From Paraktedonobacter sp964250225 (lineage in GTDB: Bacteria > Chloroflexota > Ktedonobacteria > Ktedonobacterales > Ktedonobacteraceae), in NCBI GenBank assembly GCA_964250225.1, contig CAXUEY010000002.1:27382-91381 (forward strand): a stretch of 64,000 bases of DNA, read 5' to 3'. The first letter of the stretch is position 1. Every line of letters begins with the position of its first letter. Positions 35,307 through 44,222 of the stretch are shown here, one piece after another. The position numbers were made by a program, and so were the translations under genes. The notes under the pieces were generated by a model. That model searched no databases, had not been told where the DNA came from, and saw nothing but the letters and a program-made list of their open reading frames with translations.

Positions 35307-36185
35307 TTATTGCACGCTTACCCGATAATAATCGTAGCTGCTCGTTTCTTTAAAGCCACAAGACTGGTATAGCGAAAGTGCGTTTTTATTGGTCGTTGCC
35401 ACTTCAAGCGTGATCTGCTGCTGACCCCTGGTAAGGATCTCCTGCACTGTGCGCGCAAGGATCTGACGGCCATAGCCATGGCCCTGATAGGCAGGCAAAA
35501 CGCCGAAACCGTAAATATGTCCGCCGTGCGCGCTATACGAGACATCGATCTTGCCAATTACCACACCATCCAATTCGCCTACATAAAAACCGTGCTCTGC
35601 CTGCTCAAGTTTATCCGCGCTGTACCAACTCACTTCGTCTTCCGGTATATCAAAGGAGACCGCGGTAATGTGAGCGAACAGAGGAAGATCCTCTGGAGTA
35701 GCGGGTCGGAAGCGCAGGCGTTCATCGAAACGCGCGGGCAGAACGGGTTTCTCCAGCACCATCTTGTATTCGGTATGGTCGTAGTCGGCGTTCAATGAGC
35801 GCGCAAAAGTCTGGCCTGCTGCAGAGATTGGTTCAACGATCAGCAGCAGTTTCGGTAGGCCGCGCCGCTGACACTCCGCCTGGGCCTCTTGATAGAGCGC
35901 CGTGAAAATGCCACGCCGCCGATACGCAGGGTGGACCATACCGCTGATCTCGGCCTCGCTTGAGTTAAAGCTGTACAGCGGCAAGAAGCCCACCAGTTCG
36001 CCATCCTCATAGAACAGAAAATCGTTGGTCTGATCGGTTGGCCGTTGCTCTAAAATGCTCCAGTTCAGTTTGATATCCAGCCCCTCATATGTGTTACAGC
36101 GTTGCTCCAGTTGTCGGATCTCCGCGAAGTCAGCCTGCGTCAGCTCCTGCCTTTTCACCAGACCCTGTATATGCTTGGTGGACAT
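35307..36185 (-). CDS. two-domain GNAT acetyltransferase
   Basis: 292 residues in two GNAT-like halves. The first has GMVHPAYRRRGIFTALYQEA and the second YGFGVLPAYQGHGYGRQILARTV, both with the Q/R-x-x-G-x-G/A acetyl-CoA loop; the second ends NKNALSLYQSCGFKE, the normal closing helix. Both halves keep the binding loop, so either could be active. The acceptor is unknown. GAGGAG lies nine bases before the ATG. A terminator follows about 100 bp downstream. Confidence 0.9.
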   Translation of the reverse strand: MSTKHIQGLVKRQELTQADFAEIRQLEQRCNTYEGLDIKLNWSILEQRPTDQTNDFLFYEDGELVGFLPLYSFNSSEAEISGMVHPAYRRRGIFTALYQEAQAECQRRGLPKLLLIVEPISAAGQTFARSLNADYDHTEYKMVLEKPVLPARFDERLRFRPATPEDLPLFAHITAVSFDIPEDEVSWYSADKLEQAEHGFYVGELDGVVIGKIDVSYSAHGGHIYGFGVLPAYQGHGYGRQILARTVQEILTRGQQQITLEVATTNKNALSLYQSCGFKETSSYDYYRVSVQ

Positions 36186-36332
36186 AAGTGCTCCTCATCT
36201 CAGATTTCAATTTTTGGACATCGGGAGTATAGCCCGACCAGGCACGCGCTGTCAATGCCGGGAAAAAGGATGGCTCCCTCTCTCCAGAATTTATGGTATG
36301 CTTGTGCTAGCATAAGGTGATGTCCCAAAAAT

Positions 36333-36557
36333 GTGAGGGAGCGGCACCTTATCCAGGTCGATGCGATGCTGAAAAACTGGCGTTTACCTCCAAAACCGTA
36401 TGTGGCCGCCGTTGATCGGGCCGCCCTGGATCTTTATGCGCGCTATCATACGACATTCAAAGGCATTCGCGTGTTACGTCAACGCAAAGTCTTTGTGTTC
36501 AGAAAAAGGATTGTGAGTTATTATCCTGTAGATGCAGCTCTGATTGCATCTGAATAA
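36333..36557 (+). CDS. small basic protein of unknown function
   Basis: 74 residues from a GTG at 36333; an ATG at 36366 is an alternative start. It is basic, with a hydrophobic/aromatic pattern YVAAVDRAALDLYARYHT and GIRVLRQRKVFVFRKRIVSYY, and no membrane segment. I recognise no family. It lies 39 bp before the DUF427 gene on the same strand and may be co-transcribed with it. Coding status is supported by its place and composition only. Confidence 0.45.
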   Translation: MRERHLIQVDAMLKNWRLPPKPYVAAVDRAALDLYARYHTTFKGIRVLRQRKVFVFRKRIVSYYPVDAALIASE

Positions 36558-36596
36558 CGTAAGAAAAAGCAAGCAAGCAAGAAAGGAACTGTGAAA

Positions 36597-36857
36597 ATGG
36601 CTAAAGCACGTTGGAATGGCGCTACTATCGCGGAAAGCGAGAACTGTGAAATTGTGGAGGGAAATTACTATTTTCCCCCGGATGCTGTTCGCACTGAATA
36701 TCTCAAACCGAGCACGCATCACACAACCTGTCCCTGGAAAGGCGTGGCCAGTTATTACGATGTCGAGGTAGATGGCGAGCGTAATAGTAATGCTGCCTGG
36801 TATTATCCGACCCCCTCGCCGAAAGCAGAAAATATCAAAGGATACCTCGCCTTCTAG
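36597..36857 (+). CDS. DUF427 domain protein
   Basis: 86 residues. CPWKGVASYYDVEVDG and NAAWYYPTPSPKAENIKGYLAF match the DUF427 fold, a small beta-rich domain found in bacteria and fungi whose biochemical role is not settled. The start MAKARWNGATIAESENC is typical, with AAAGGAA about eight bases upstream. It is preceded by a small basic protein gene and followed by a very long perfect hairpin. Confidence 0.9.
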   Translation: MAKARWNGATIAESENCEIVEGNYYFPPDAVRTEYLKPSTHHTTCPWKGVASYYDVEVDGERNSNAAWYYPTPSPKAENIKGYLAF

Positions 36858-36904
36858 AATGGTGTGAAGGTCGAGCACTAGCATCAGCGGGACCTGAGAT
36901 CCAC

Positions 36905-36978
36905 TGGCTATGCCCAGAACACACAAAAACGACCCACGAAGAGGCATGGGTCGTTTTTGTGTGTTCTGGGCATAGCCA
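36905..36978. terminator. 32-bp perfect hairpin, bidirectional terminator-like
   Basis: Two 32-base arms (36905-36936 and 36947-36978) are exact reverse complements around the 10-base loop CGAAGAGGCA. The inner GC-rich CGACCCA/TGGGTCG stem is followed by TTTTTGTGTG on both strands, as in a two-way rho-independent terminator. It lies between the DUF427 gene and the AraC gene, both on the plus strand. The stem is far longer than termination needs. Confidence 0.7.
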
Positions 36979-37103
36979 TCTCCAATCGATTGTACCGCTT
37001 CTGAACTGGCTGAACATCGCCACATTCAGGTGTATTGCCATCTCTAATGGAGTTGAAAAGAACATATCTCTGAAGAATACTTTGTTGGAGAAGGAAGAAC
37101 ACT

Positions 37104-37907
37104 ATGCAAACAACAGTATCCGTTTGCCGTGAAGAGGATGACCAGCACATAACCCTGACCGCCCATACACAGGCTGTTGAACGCGCGATCCATATCATGC
37201 ATACCCATCTTCATGAATTGCTCACTTTGGAAGATCTGGCCTCCGTTGCCTGCTTGAGTCCCTATTATTTCAATCGCGTTTTTCGCCATCTGATTGGCAT
37301 TCCACCCGGCGAATTTTTGAGCGCCCTGCGCTTTCAGATGGCCCGCCATTTGCTCGTGGCAACCTCGCTGAGCGTCACCGATATTTGTTTTGAAGTTGGC
37401 TATACCAGCACCGGCTCGTTCACTACCCGGTTCACACAATTGGTCGGCCTCTCTCCACGCCTGTTGCGCCAACGTGCTCGCACATTCGAACCACTGTCTG
37501 CACCAGAGGATACCGAGATCAATCCTACACTGGCAGCCTGCATGAGCATGAAACACACCCTGTCAGGCCGGATCAGCGCTCCAGCGACCTTTCGAGGCAC
37601 GGTCTATGTGGGCCTGTTCACCAGTCCCATCCCCCAGGGCGCACCCGCGCGTTGTACCAGGCTTGGCGCACCAGGCTGGTATCAGCTCAGCGGCTTCGCT
37701 GATGGCGTCTACTACCTGCGTGCTGCCGCCTTTCCCAGCGCGGCAGACCGTCAGGCGTCTCTGCTGCCCGGCGAGAACATCCTGCTCGGCGCCAACGCAA
37801 GCCCGCTGATTATACACAACGGGCATGTTACGGGCGACCCCGATCTCACGATGCGCCCGCCGCACCTGACTGATCCGCCACTTGTGCTGGGCTTGCCCTT
37901 GCTTTGA
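37104..37907 (+). CDS. AraC-family transcription regulator with a C-terminal extension
   Basis: 267 residues. The DNA-binding domain is at the N-terminus, unlike most AraC proteins: LTLEDLASVACLSPYYFNRVFRHLIGIPP is the first helix-turn-helix and VTDICFEVGYTSTGSFTTRFTQLVGLSPR the second. The C-terminal ~130 residues (RGTVYVGLFTSPIPQG, GWYQLSGFADGVYYLRAAAFP) form a beta-rich domain that may bind a ligand. The target is unknown. A GGAAGAAC-type site precedes the ATG. Confidence 0.9.
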   Translation: MQTTVSVCREEDDQHITLTAHTQAVERAIHIMHTHLHELLTLEDLASVACLSPYYFNRVFRHLIGIPPGEFLSALRFQMARHLLVATSLSVTDICFEVGYTSTGSFTTRFTQLVGLSPRLLRQRARTFEPLSAPEDTEINPTLAACMSMKHTLSGRISAPATFRGTVYVGLFTSPIPQGAPARCTRLGAPGWYQLSGFADGVYYLRAAAFPSAADRQASLLPGENILLGANASPLIIHNGHVTGDPDLTMRPPHLTDPPLVLGLPLL

Positions 37908-38036
37908 ATGGATTAAAGAACGAGCGTTCAAAAAGCGCAAGATTGGAGAAGTTTTGCCCATGATTATCGGGTATACTTAAAAGAGTGGAAACACGTCATG
38001 ACAGACGTTATTTGATTAACAAAGGAGATTTTTCGT

Positions 38037-38456
38037 ATGTCGTCACATTTGGGGCTACTCATGCTGTTGGTGAAGGATATAACACGCGAGAAGGCGTTTT
38101 ATACGGAATATCTGGGATTTGAAGTGGTATCAGAGTTTTCTGGCGATGATTTTGTGATGCTCCGCTCGCGCACCAACGAGGGAACAACGCTCGCTTTATC
38201 AACCGTGGGCAGTATGAATGGTGCGCAAGACGTTCCCCTGACACATGGTGGCATCATCCCAGGTTTTGCTGTCGAAGATGCCGACGCGACCTATCAGCAG
38301 TGGAAAGCTAAAGGCGTTGAGATCCTGGGAGAGATCAACGACATAGGCGCTGGACACAGCTTCACCGCCAGAGATCCTGAAAGCCACTATATCCAGGTCT
38401 TCCATCTGTATCCACAGGTGATCGAGATGCAAAAGAAGATGGGAATGCGTAGTTAG
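38037..38456 (+). CDS. VOC-family (glyoxalase/dioxygenase-fold) protein
   Basis: 139 residues with paired beta-alpha-beta-beta-beta units. LMLLVKDITREKAFYTEYLGFEVVSEF and IPGFAVEDADATYQQWKAKGVEI, then FTARDPESHYIQVF are typical of the VOC superfamily, which includes glyoxalase I, fosfomycin-resistance proteins and dioxygenases. Substrate is unclear. AAAGGAG lies nine to ten bases before the ATG. It stands alone between the AraC gene and a convergent helicase gene. Confidence 0.9.
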   Translation: MSSHLGLLMLLVKDITREKAFYTEYLGFEVVSEFSGDDFVMLRSRTNEGTTLALSTVGSMNGAQDVPLTHGGIIPGFAVEDADATYQQWKAKGVEILGEINDIGAGHSFTARDPESHYIQVFHLYPQVIEMQKKMGMRS

Positions 38457-38475
38457 CACACATCCTCTCACGCAA

Positions 38476-38518
38476 CAGGCGAATCTGGCCATTCCATGTG
38501 ATGGGCTAGGTTCGCCTG
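38476..38518 (+). terminator. terminator-like hairpin between convergent genes
   Basis: CAGGCGAA (38476-38483) pairs with TTCGCCTG (38511-38518), with an inner CCAT/ATGG pair, and is followed by CTCTTGCTTCT. It lies 20 bp after the VOC gene. Confidence 0.5.
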
Positions 38519-38573
38519 CTCTTGCTTCTATCCCTGTCCTGATAAAATTGCCTGAAGTTTAGCTCATCTGATT

Positions 38574-40865
38574 TTAATCAAAGAGCGATGGCGTCTCTAC
38601 CAATGGACTGAGCTTGCGTTCACGACCATCGCGGTCAAAGAGAAACGGGTTGAGCAGGCCGTTCTCGTCGGTGGGCGCGAGACCAGCCTCTTCGATAAAA
38701 CGCGAGGGGACGGCGTCGCTGCTGCGATAACGCAGGATGCAGGAGAGCAGCAACAGCTTCTGGGCGCGGGTGATGGCGACGTAGGCCAGGCGGCGCTCTT
38801 CGGCCAGTCCTGAGAGGTTGATGGGGCCGTCGTCCTCGCTCATCGTATACGAACGGCGATGAGGAAAAATCCCCTCGGTCATGCCCATAAGGAAAACCAC
38901 CGGACTCTCCAGACCTTTGGATTTATGCACGGTCAGCAGGCTCACGCAGTCACGCTTATTCTTGCTGGCATCCTCGGCCTGCTCCTTGAGACGTGCCAGA
39001 CCGTCGAGGAACTGGCGGATGCTGTGAAAACGGCCCGCTATCTGCTCCATTTCTTCCAGTTCGTCGAAGCGCCCCTCCAGGCGGCCCTCGTCGCGATGTT
39101 TGGGCGCCTCGCTATCGTCGTCCGCGTCTTCGTGGTGCCGACTATCGATGTGGCGCAGGTGCTGATCGTAGGCCAGGGAGCGCAACAGGCGAATGGCCTG
39201 CACCGGCTGATTATGACAACTCTCCTGCACACGCTTGATAAGCGCCACAAAGTCCTTGACGCCCGGTTGATGCTCGGCGGGGATGGTGTAGGCCTGCTCG
39301 TCGCAAAACTGGAAGAGTGGACGCCCACCAGCATAGGAGCCGAGGGTGCCGAAGAGCGATGGAGGCAGACGGTGCGAGGTCTTGCCGGTGCGCGCGAAAT
39401 AGTCCCGCGAGGGGATGTTGACCACGACGCGAAAGGCGGTATTCTGCTCGCCACAGAAAATCGATGTGAAGACCTCGTCCCATTTACGTGGCTTTGGTCC
39501 CTGGCGTTCGCGCAGATACTCCTGATACACCCGCTGCCCATCGATCAGGGCCAGGTACGCCAGTAGATCGCGTGTAGTGCGACGCTTGAAGAACGAGGAG
39601 CCACCCAGCGCGCGATAAGGGATCGCGGCCCGCGCCAGAGCCAGTTCCAGCGAGGCCAGATGATGATTGGTACGCGAGAGCACAAAAATGTCGCGATACG
39701 AGAGTCCCTCGCTATGCAGCCGCCACTGGCGCACCAGTTCCGCGATGCGTTCGGCGATGCCCTCAGCCTCGGCCTCCTGGTTATCGTAGGCGGTAACAAT
39801 CACCGGCGCGCCATTGGGCAGCGTCGGTTTGAGTTGCTTCTCAAAGCCGGGCGTGACCTCATTCTGGCGGATCAAACGGTTCGCCGCCTCCAAAATCTGT
39901 GGGGTTGAGCGATAATTCTCCTCAATCTGATAGATCTTGCCCTGAGGATACATACTGCGAAACGAGAGGATCGAGGCTTCGGGGCTGGCTCCACGAAACT
40001 GGTAGATGGCCTGATCGGGGTCGCCCACCACCACCACATTCTGACGAGGCGCGGCCAGATGTTGCACCAGACGATACTGCGACGGATTGGTATCCTGCGT
40101 CTCATCCACCTGGAGATAGAGGTAGCGCCCCTGCCAGTTCTTGCGAAAGGTCGGGCTACTTTCGAGCAGGGCCAGCGGGATATAGATCAGGTCTGAGAAA
40201 TCGTAGAGTTTCTCCTTCTGCTTGGTCTGCTCATAACGTACAAAAAACTCCTGATAACGCTCAGCAAGGTGCTGCTCGCTGCTCAACTGCTGACGGAAAA
40301 AGTCAGTGGAACCCTCTGGCTTGATCATCTCCTCTTTAGCGCGATCAATGGCCCCCAGGACCGTCAGGATATCCACATCCCAGTTCATACCACGCGTGCG
40401 ATTGCTCTGCCAGGGGCGAATAATATCCTCGGCCAGCCACTGGCGAGGCTCCCCACTGACCAGGCGCTGGTTTAACTGCTGGGGCGTCCATTGCAGCTTC
40501 TCGCGTAACATCTGGTGGCCCAGGCCGTGGAAGGTCACCACCCGCAGCCCCTTCACATCCTTCGCGGCAAATCCCCGTAGCTTGAGCGCGCGCAGAGCGC
40601 GCTTCTCCATCTCATCAGCAGCGGCACGGGTAAACGTCACACAGAGAATCGTCTCCGGGGCAACCTGCTCATCGGCGATCAGGCGCACCAGGCGCTGAAC
40701 CAGAATAGCGGTCTTTCCGGTGCCTGCCGCAGCGATAAAAGCGGCGGGACCATCGGTATGGGCGATAGCTGCAGCCTGCTGTACATTGGCATGAAATAGA
40801 GGTGCAGGCGTTTTGACTGATTGTTTCGGCATGTTTGCTGGCTGTTTCGCGCGTTGAGCAGGCAT
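38574..40865 (-). CDS. UvrD/PcrA-like superfamily 1A DNA helicase
   Basis: 763 residues. Helicase motifs are in order: AAAGTGKTAIL (I), CVTFTRAAADEM (Ia), QVDETQDTNP (II), VVGDPDQAIYQFRGA (III), EENYRSTPQILEAANRL (IV), LLTVHKSKGLESPVVF (V) and EERRLAYVAITRAQ (VI). It should unwind DNA 3' to 5' in repair or replication restart. The N-terminal ~25 residues are a basic tail, and an acidic insert EDADDDSEAPKHRDEG lies in the 2B region. The ATG at 40865 has AGGA just before it; ATG 12 codons in is another option. It stands alone. Confidence 0.95.
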   Translation of the reverse strand: MPAQRAKQPANMPKQSVKTPAPLFHANVQQAAAIAHTDGPAAFIAAAGTGKTAILVQRLVRLIADEQVAPETILCVTFTRAAADEMEKRALRALKLRGFAAKDVKGLRVVTFHGLGHQMLREKLQWTPQQLNQRLVSGEPRQWLAEDIIRPWQSNRTRGMNWDVDILTVLGAIDRAKEEMIKPEGSTDFFRQQLSSEQHLAERYQEFFVRYEQTKQKEKLYDFSDLIYIPLALLESSPTFRKNWQGRYLYLQVDETQDTNPSQYRLVQHLAAPRQNVVVVGDPDQAIYQFRGASPEASILSFRSMYPQGKIYQIEENYRSTPQILEAANRLIRQNEVTPGFEKQLKPTLPNGAPVIVTAYDNQEAEAEGIAERIAELVRQWRLHSEGLSYRDIFVLSRTNHHLASLELALARAAIPYRALGGSSFFKRRTTRDLLAYLALIDGQRVYQEYLRERQGPKPRKWDEVFTSIFCGEQNTAFRVVVNIPSRDYFARTGKTSHRLPPSLFGTLGSYAGGRPLFQFCDEQAYTIPAEHQPGVKDFVALIKRVQESCHNQPVQAIRLLRSLAYDQHLRHIDSRHHEDADDDSEAPKHRDEGRLEGRFDELEEMEQIAGRFHSIRQFLDGLARLKEQAEDASKNKRDCVSLLTVHKSKGLESPVVFLMGMTEGIFPHRRSYTMSEDDGPINLSGLAEERRLAYVAITRAQKLLLLSCILRYRSSDAVPSRFIEEAGLAPTDENGLLNPFLFDRDGRERKLSPLVETPSLFD

Positions 40866-41317
40866 TCCTCAAGACTCTCTCTTCCTCACATGATTTTTTC
40901 GCAATGAGACCGAGGCATACTATAGCACGCCGCCCGGTACATTGGCAAGCGGTGCAAAGAACAGGAGTTCGAGGGAAGCGACATCACGCGCCAATCTAGC
41001 CAGGAAAAATCCGCCAGGCTCAACCTTAAGAAGGCGAGAGGTAGGATTGATGAGTATCTTTTGAAGAAGCTAACACGTATCTTCTCTGGTTATGTATTCA
41101 TGGAAGACCCACCCATAGATGTTTCAAGGAAAGACGCGCCTGAACGCCGACTCCCGCAACGTTTTGCAAGGAGCGGTAGAACAAGAACGCTTGAGTCTAG
41201 CTGTCATGTGCGTTGGGCGTTTTCACACGCTCAGACACTATCGATATCCCACTGGAGTGAGGTAGAAATGCCCCTCGCGGTGGCAAGCGCGCAGGGAAGC
41301 GTCTGGGAGAACAGTTT
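40866..41317. other. 452-bp divergent intergenic region
   Basis: Spacer between the helicase gene (minus) and the alcohol dehydrogenase gene (plus). Short open frames occur on the plus strand but run into the dehydrogenase in another frame and have no family resemblance. No hairpin or operator was recognised. Confidence 0.4.
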
Positions 41318-42469
41318 ATGCAAGCAGTGGTATACAACGGACCTCGCGATGTCAGCGTTCAAGAGGTGCCCGATGCCAAAATCGAGCGCCCAACCGATGT
41401 GCTGGTGAAGATTACCAGCACCAACATCTGCGGATCTGACCTCCATATGTACGAGGGTCGAACCAATTTTGCGAAAGGCATGATCTTCGGACACGAGAAC
41501 CTGGGAAAAGTCATCGAGATTGGTAATGCCGTTGACCGCATCAAAGTCGGCGATATGGTTTGCCTGCCCTTTAATATCGGTTGTGGCTTTTGTCGCAACT
41601 GCGAGGCTGGCCTGACCGCCTTTTGCCTCACCGCCAATCCAGATCCAAAAATGGCCGGTGCCGCGTATGGCTTCGCGGGCATGGGTCCGTTCAATGGTGG
41701 CCAGGCTGAGTACCTGCGCGTGCCCTACGGAGATTTCAATTGTCTGAAACTGCCAGATGACGCGCGGGAAAAAGAGGACGACTATGTTATGGTCACTGAC
41801 ATTTTCCCAACCGGTTGGCACTGCACCGAACTCGCTGGGGTGCAACCGGGTGATTCTGTTGTTGTTTACGGCGCGGGACCGGTCGGGCTGATGGCCGCCT
41901 ACTCTGCGACCCTCAAAAGTGCTCGCCAGGTTATGATCGTTGATCGCCATTCTGACCGGCTGCGGCTAGCCGAGAAGATCGGGGGCATTCCCATCGACGA
42001 TTCAAAAGGTGATCCGGTTGAGCAAGTGCTGAAGTTGACCAACGGCAAGGGCGCTGACAGGGGTTGCGAGTGTGTGGGCTACCAGGCACACGATCCGCAG
42101 GGCCATGAGCATCCCAACATGACGATGAATAATCTCGTAAAATCGGTGAAGTTCACTGGTGGGATTGGCGTAGTCGGCATTTTCCTGCCCCAAGATCCAG
42201 GGGGACCGGATAAGATGAGCAAGCAGGGGGAGATTCCCTTTGACATGGGCCTCTGCTGGACAAAAGGCCAACACATTGGCACGGGTCAGGCCAATATCAA
42301 AGCCTACAACCGTCAACTGCGCGACCTCATTCACGTGGGTAAGGCCAAACCATCGTTCATCGTGTCGCACCGGCTGCCATTGAGCGAGGCAAAGAACGCC
42401 TATCAGCATTTCGATGCGCGCGACGACGGCTGGACCAAAGTGATCCTCAAGTCTAATCATATGAATTAA
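41318..42469 (+). CDS. zinc-dependent alcohol/formaldehyde dehydrogenase
   Basis: 383 residues, medium-chain dehydrogenase fold. NICGSDLHMYEG with Cys and GHENLGKV with His-Glu make the catalytic zinc site; CGFCRNCEAGLTAFC holds the four structural-zinc Cys. GAGPVGLMAAYSATLKSARQVMIVDR is the NAD Rossmann motif with an acidic end, which prefers NAD over NADP. The sequence most resembles glutathione-independent formaldehyde dehydrogenases. A DJ-1/PfpI gene follows 96 bp downstream, forming a likely aldehyde-stress group. Substrate assignment is inference. Confidence 0.92.
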   Translation: MQAVVYNGPRDVSVQEVPDAKIERPTDVLVKITSTNICGSDLHMYEGRTNFAKGMIFGHENLGKVIEIGNAVDRIKVGDMVCLPFNIGCGFCRNCEAGLTAFCLTANPDPKMAGAAYGFAGMGPFNGGQAEYLRVPYGDFNCLKLPDDAREKEDDYVMVTDIFPTGWHCTELAGVQPGDSVVVYGAGPVGLMAAYSATLKSARQVMIVDRHSDRLRLAEKIGGIPIDDSKGDPVEQVLKLTNGKGADRGCECVGYQAHDPQGHEHPNMTMNNLVKSVKFTGGIGVVGIFLPQDPGGPDKMSKQGEIPFDMGLCWTKGQHIGTGQANIKAYNRQLRDLIHVGKAKPSFIVSHRLPLSEAKNAYQHFDARDDGWTKVILKSNHMN

Positions 42470-42565
42470 TGGAAAAGGGCGATAAGGCAACGGGAGTTGA
42501 GGATATCATCTTCGAGAAGGAAAAAGTTTCCGTAGCACACATTCATGATGAAAAGGAGAAAATAC

Positions 42566-43126
42566 ATGACAAACGAACTTCAAGGGAAAAAGATTGCCTT
42601 TCTTGCTACCGATGGTGTCGAACAGGTGGAGCTGGTAACTCCCTGGAAGGCAGTTCAGGAGGCCGGTGGGCAGCCGGTATTGATCTCGCTCAAAGCTGGA
42701 AAGATTCAGGCTACCAATCACGACATCCAGCCAGCGGATACTTTCCCGGTCGATGCAACGGTCCCACAGGCCAAAGCCTCGGATTACGACGGGCTGGTCC
42801 TGCCGGGAGGAACGTGTAACCCTGACAGACTTCGCATCAATAAAGATGCCATGCAGTTCGTGCGTGATTTCTTTGCAGCCAACAAACCAGTTGGCGCAAT
42901 CTGTCATGGCCCGTGGTCCCTTGTGGAAACGGGCATTGTTGCCGGGCGCACGCTGACCTCCTGGCCGAGCCTCGCGACGGACATTCGCAACGCTGGCGGC
43001 ACACGGGTCGATGAAGAGGTGCATGTCGAAAAAGGACTCGTCACCAGCCGTAAGCCAGATGACCTGCCAGCCTTCTGCCGCGCCATCGTTCGGGAGTTTG
43101 CACAGGCTGGTCTGGTATCCAGGTAA
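42566..43126 (+). CDS. DJ-1/PfpI-family protein
   Basis: 186 residues. The nucleophile elbow is VGAICHGPWSLVE with Cys113; DYDGLVLPGGTCNPD and VEQVELVTPWKAVQEAGGQP hold the other conserved acidic residues. The family includes intracellular proteases and deglycase/glyoxalase III-type enzymes of carbonyl stress. ATG at 42566 is chosen because AAGGAG lies seven bases upstream; an earlier ATG at 42545 is before that site. It follows the formaldehyde dehydrogenase-like gene and is followed by a perfect hairpin. Confidence 0.93.
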   Translation: MTNELQGKKIAFLATDGVEQVELVTPWKAVQEAGGQPVLISLKAGKIQATNHDIQPADTFPVDATVPQAKASDYDGLVLPGGTCNPDRLRINKDAMQFVRDFFAANKPVGAICHGPWSLVETGIVAGRTLTSWPSLATDIRNAGGTRVDEEVHVEKGLVTSRKPDDLPAFCRAIVREFAQAGLVSR

Positions 43127-43515
43127 GTAGAGTAGACTGAATAGTAGCAAACATATGGAAGAAGATGAGAGGAGGAACAGAGCCGACCTCTGTTCCTCCT
43201 CTCATGAGATGGTCCAATGCACCAGCCAGGTGTTCCAGTTCAGCAATAAGCACTTTGACAACCCCCTACCTCGTAATCCTACAATGCCTGCATACAATCT
43301 TTTTGTACAGCTCAAGTATTTCAATCATTGAAGGTGCTTTTCTCGCTATTCTGTGGGAACGTGGGGTGATTTTAGGGCTGCTAGCGGGGAAAACGCTCTT
43401 GTGTATGGCACTTCGGTACATGAGCAGCAATGATTGGAGGAGATGTTTCTATTCTTGTGGCTATAGGAAAATGATTGATGTTGTATTTACATCTAATACG
43501 AGAGGAGTTCGACTA
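43127..43515. other. 389-bp intergenic region with a perfect hairpin
   Basis: Spacer between two plus-strand genes. It contains the 18-bp hairpin listed separately and then about 300 bp in which an open frame continues into the hydrolase gene but lacks codon bias like its neighbours. The hydrolase promoter is probably here. Confidence 0.45.
43165..43205. terminator. 18-bp perfect hairpin after the DJ-1 gene
   Basis: The arms at 43165-43182 and 43188-43205 are exact reverse complements with the 5-base loop CCGAC. No T run follows, so it may be a terminator helped by protein factors, an RNA-stability element or a regulatory hairpin. Confidence 0.55.
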
Positions 43516-44211
43516 ATGGCAGTTATTCGCACGTCACACGTTGATTTGAAGATTAATGGGGATGGCGCTTACGCGTATGTGGCACAGCCTGATGATGACG
43601 CGAAGCATCCAGGCGTGGTACTTATTCAGGAGTGGTGGGGCATCGAACCCCATATCCGTGACCTCGCGCAAAAGCTGGCCGCCGAGGGCTTTGTAGTGGC
43701 CGTTCCTGATCTCTATCACGGCAGGATTGCAACTGAGCCAAATGATGCGATGAAAATGGTGATGATGCTCAGAGGCAACATCGACCACGCCTCTAAAGAG
43801 ATTATTGGCGCGCTGGATACGCTCAAGGGCATGGTCAATGTTGAACCGAAGAAGCTCGGCCTGATGGGCTTCTGCGTCGGCGGCTTCCTGACTTATACGG
43901 TTGCCACTCGCTATGACGACCTGGGGGCGGTTGTACCCTTCTACGGTGCTGGCTATGATCCCACACCCGATGAGGTGAAGAAGGTTAACGCCCCCGTCCT
44001 GGCCTTCTATGGTAGTCGCGATGAGAGTGTATCTGCGGATCAGATGAAGAAGATCGAGAGCTTGTACAAAGAAGCAGGCAAAGATCTCACGGTGAAGGTC
44101 TACGATGCCGGCCATGCCTTTCTCAATCCCGACCACGGGATGGGCAACGAGGCAGCAGCAGCCGAGGCGTGGCCGCTGGCCGTCGATTTCTTGCGCAAAC
44201 ATCTCCATTAG
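43516..44211 (+). CDS. dienelactone hydrolase-family protein
   Basis: 231 residues, alpha/beta-hydrolase fold. The nucleophile elbow is GFCVGG with Cys120, typical of dienelactone hydrolase rather than serine esterases; the acid is in AFYGSRDESV and the His in DAGHAFLNPDH. EWWGIEPHIRDLAQKLAAEGFVVAVPDLY is the family N-terminal block. It hydrolyses a lactone or related ester, perhaps of an aromatic breakdown pathway. GAGGAG lies upstream of the chosen ATG. It converges with the YcaQ-like gene, 11 bp apart. Confidence 0.93.
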   Translation: MAVIRTSHVDLKINGDGAYAYVAQPDDDAKHPGVVLIQEWWGIEPHIRDLAQKLAAEGFVVAVPDLYHGRIATEPNDAMKMVMMLRGNIDHASKEIIGALDTLKGMVNVEPKKLGLMGFCVGGFLTYTVATRYDDLGAVVPFYGAGYDPTPDEVKKVNAPVLAFYGSRDESVSADQMKKIESLYKEAGKDLTVKVYDAGHAFLNPDHGMGNEAAAAEAWPLAVDFLRKHLH

Positions 44212-44222
44212 GAGCATTCAAT

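Noticed and set aside
36474..37025. 183-codon minus-strand frame crossing the long hairpin
   Set aside because: It runs opposite the DUF427 gene and through a terminator; composition is not protein-like.
38859..39566. 235-codon plus-strand frame
   Set aside because: Antisense to helicase motifs V and VI; no independent support.
41061..41408. 115-codon plus-strand frame before the dehydrogenase
   Set aside because: It overlaps the dehydrogenase start in another frame and has no recognisable domain.
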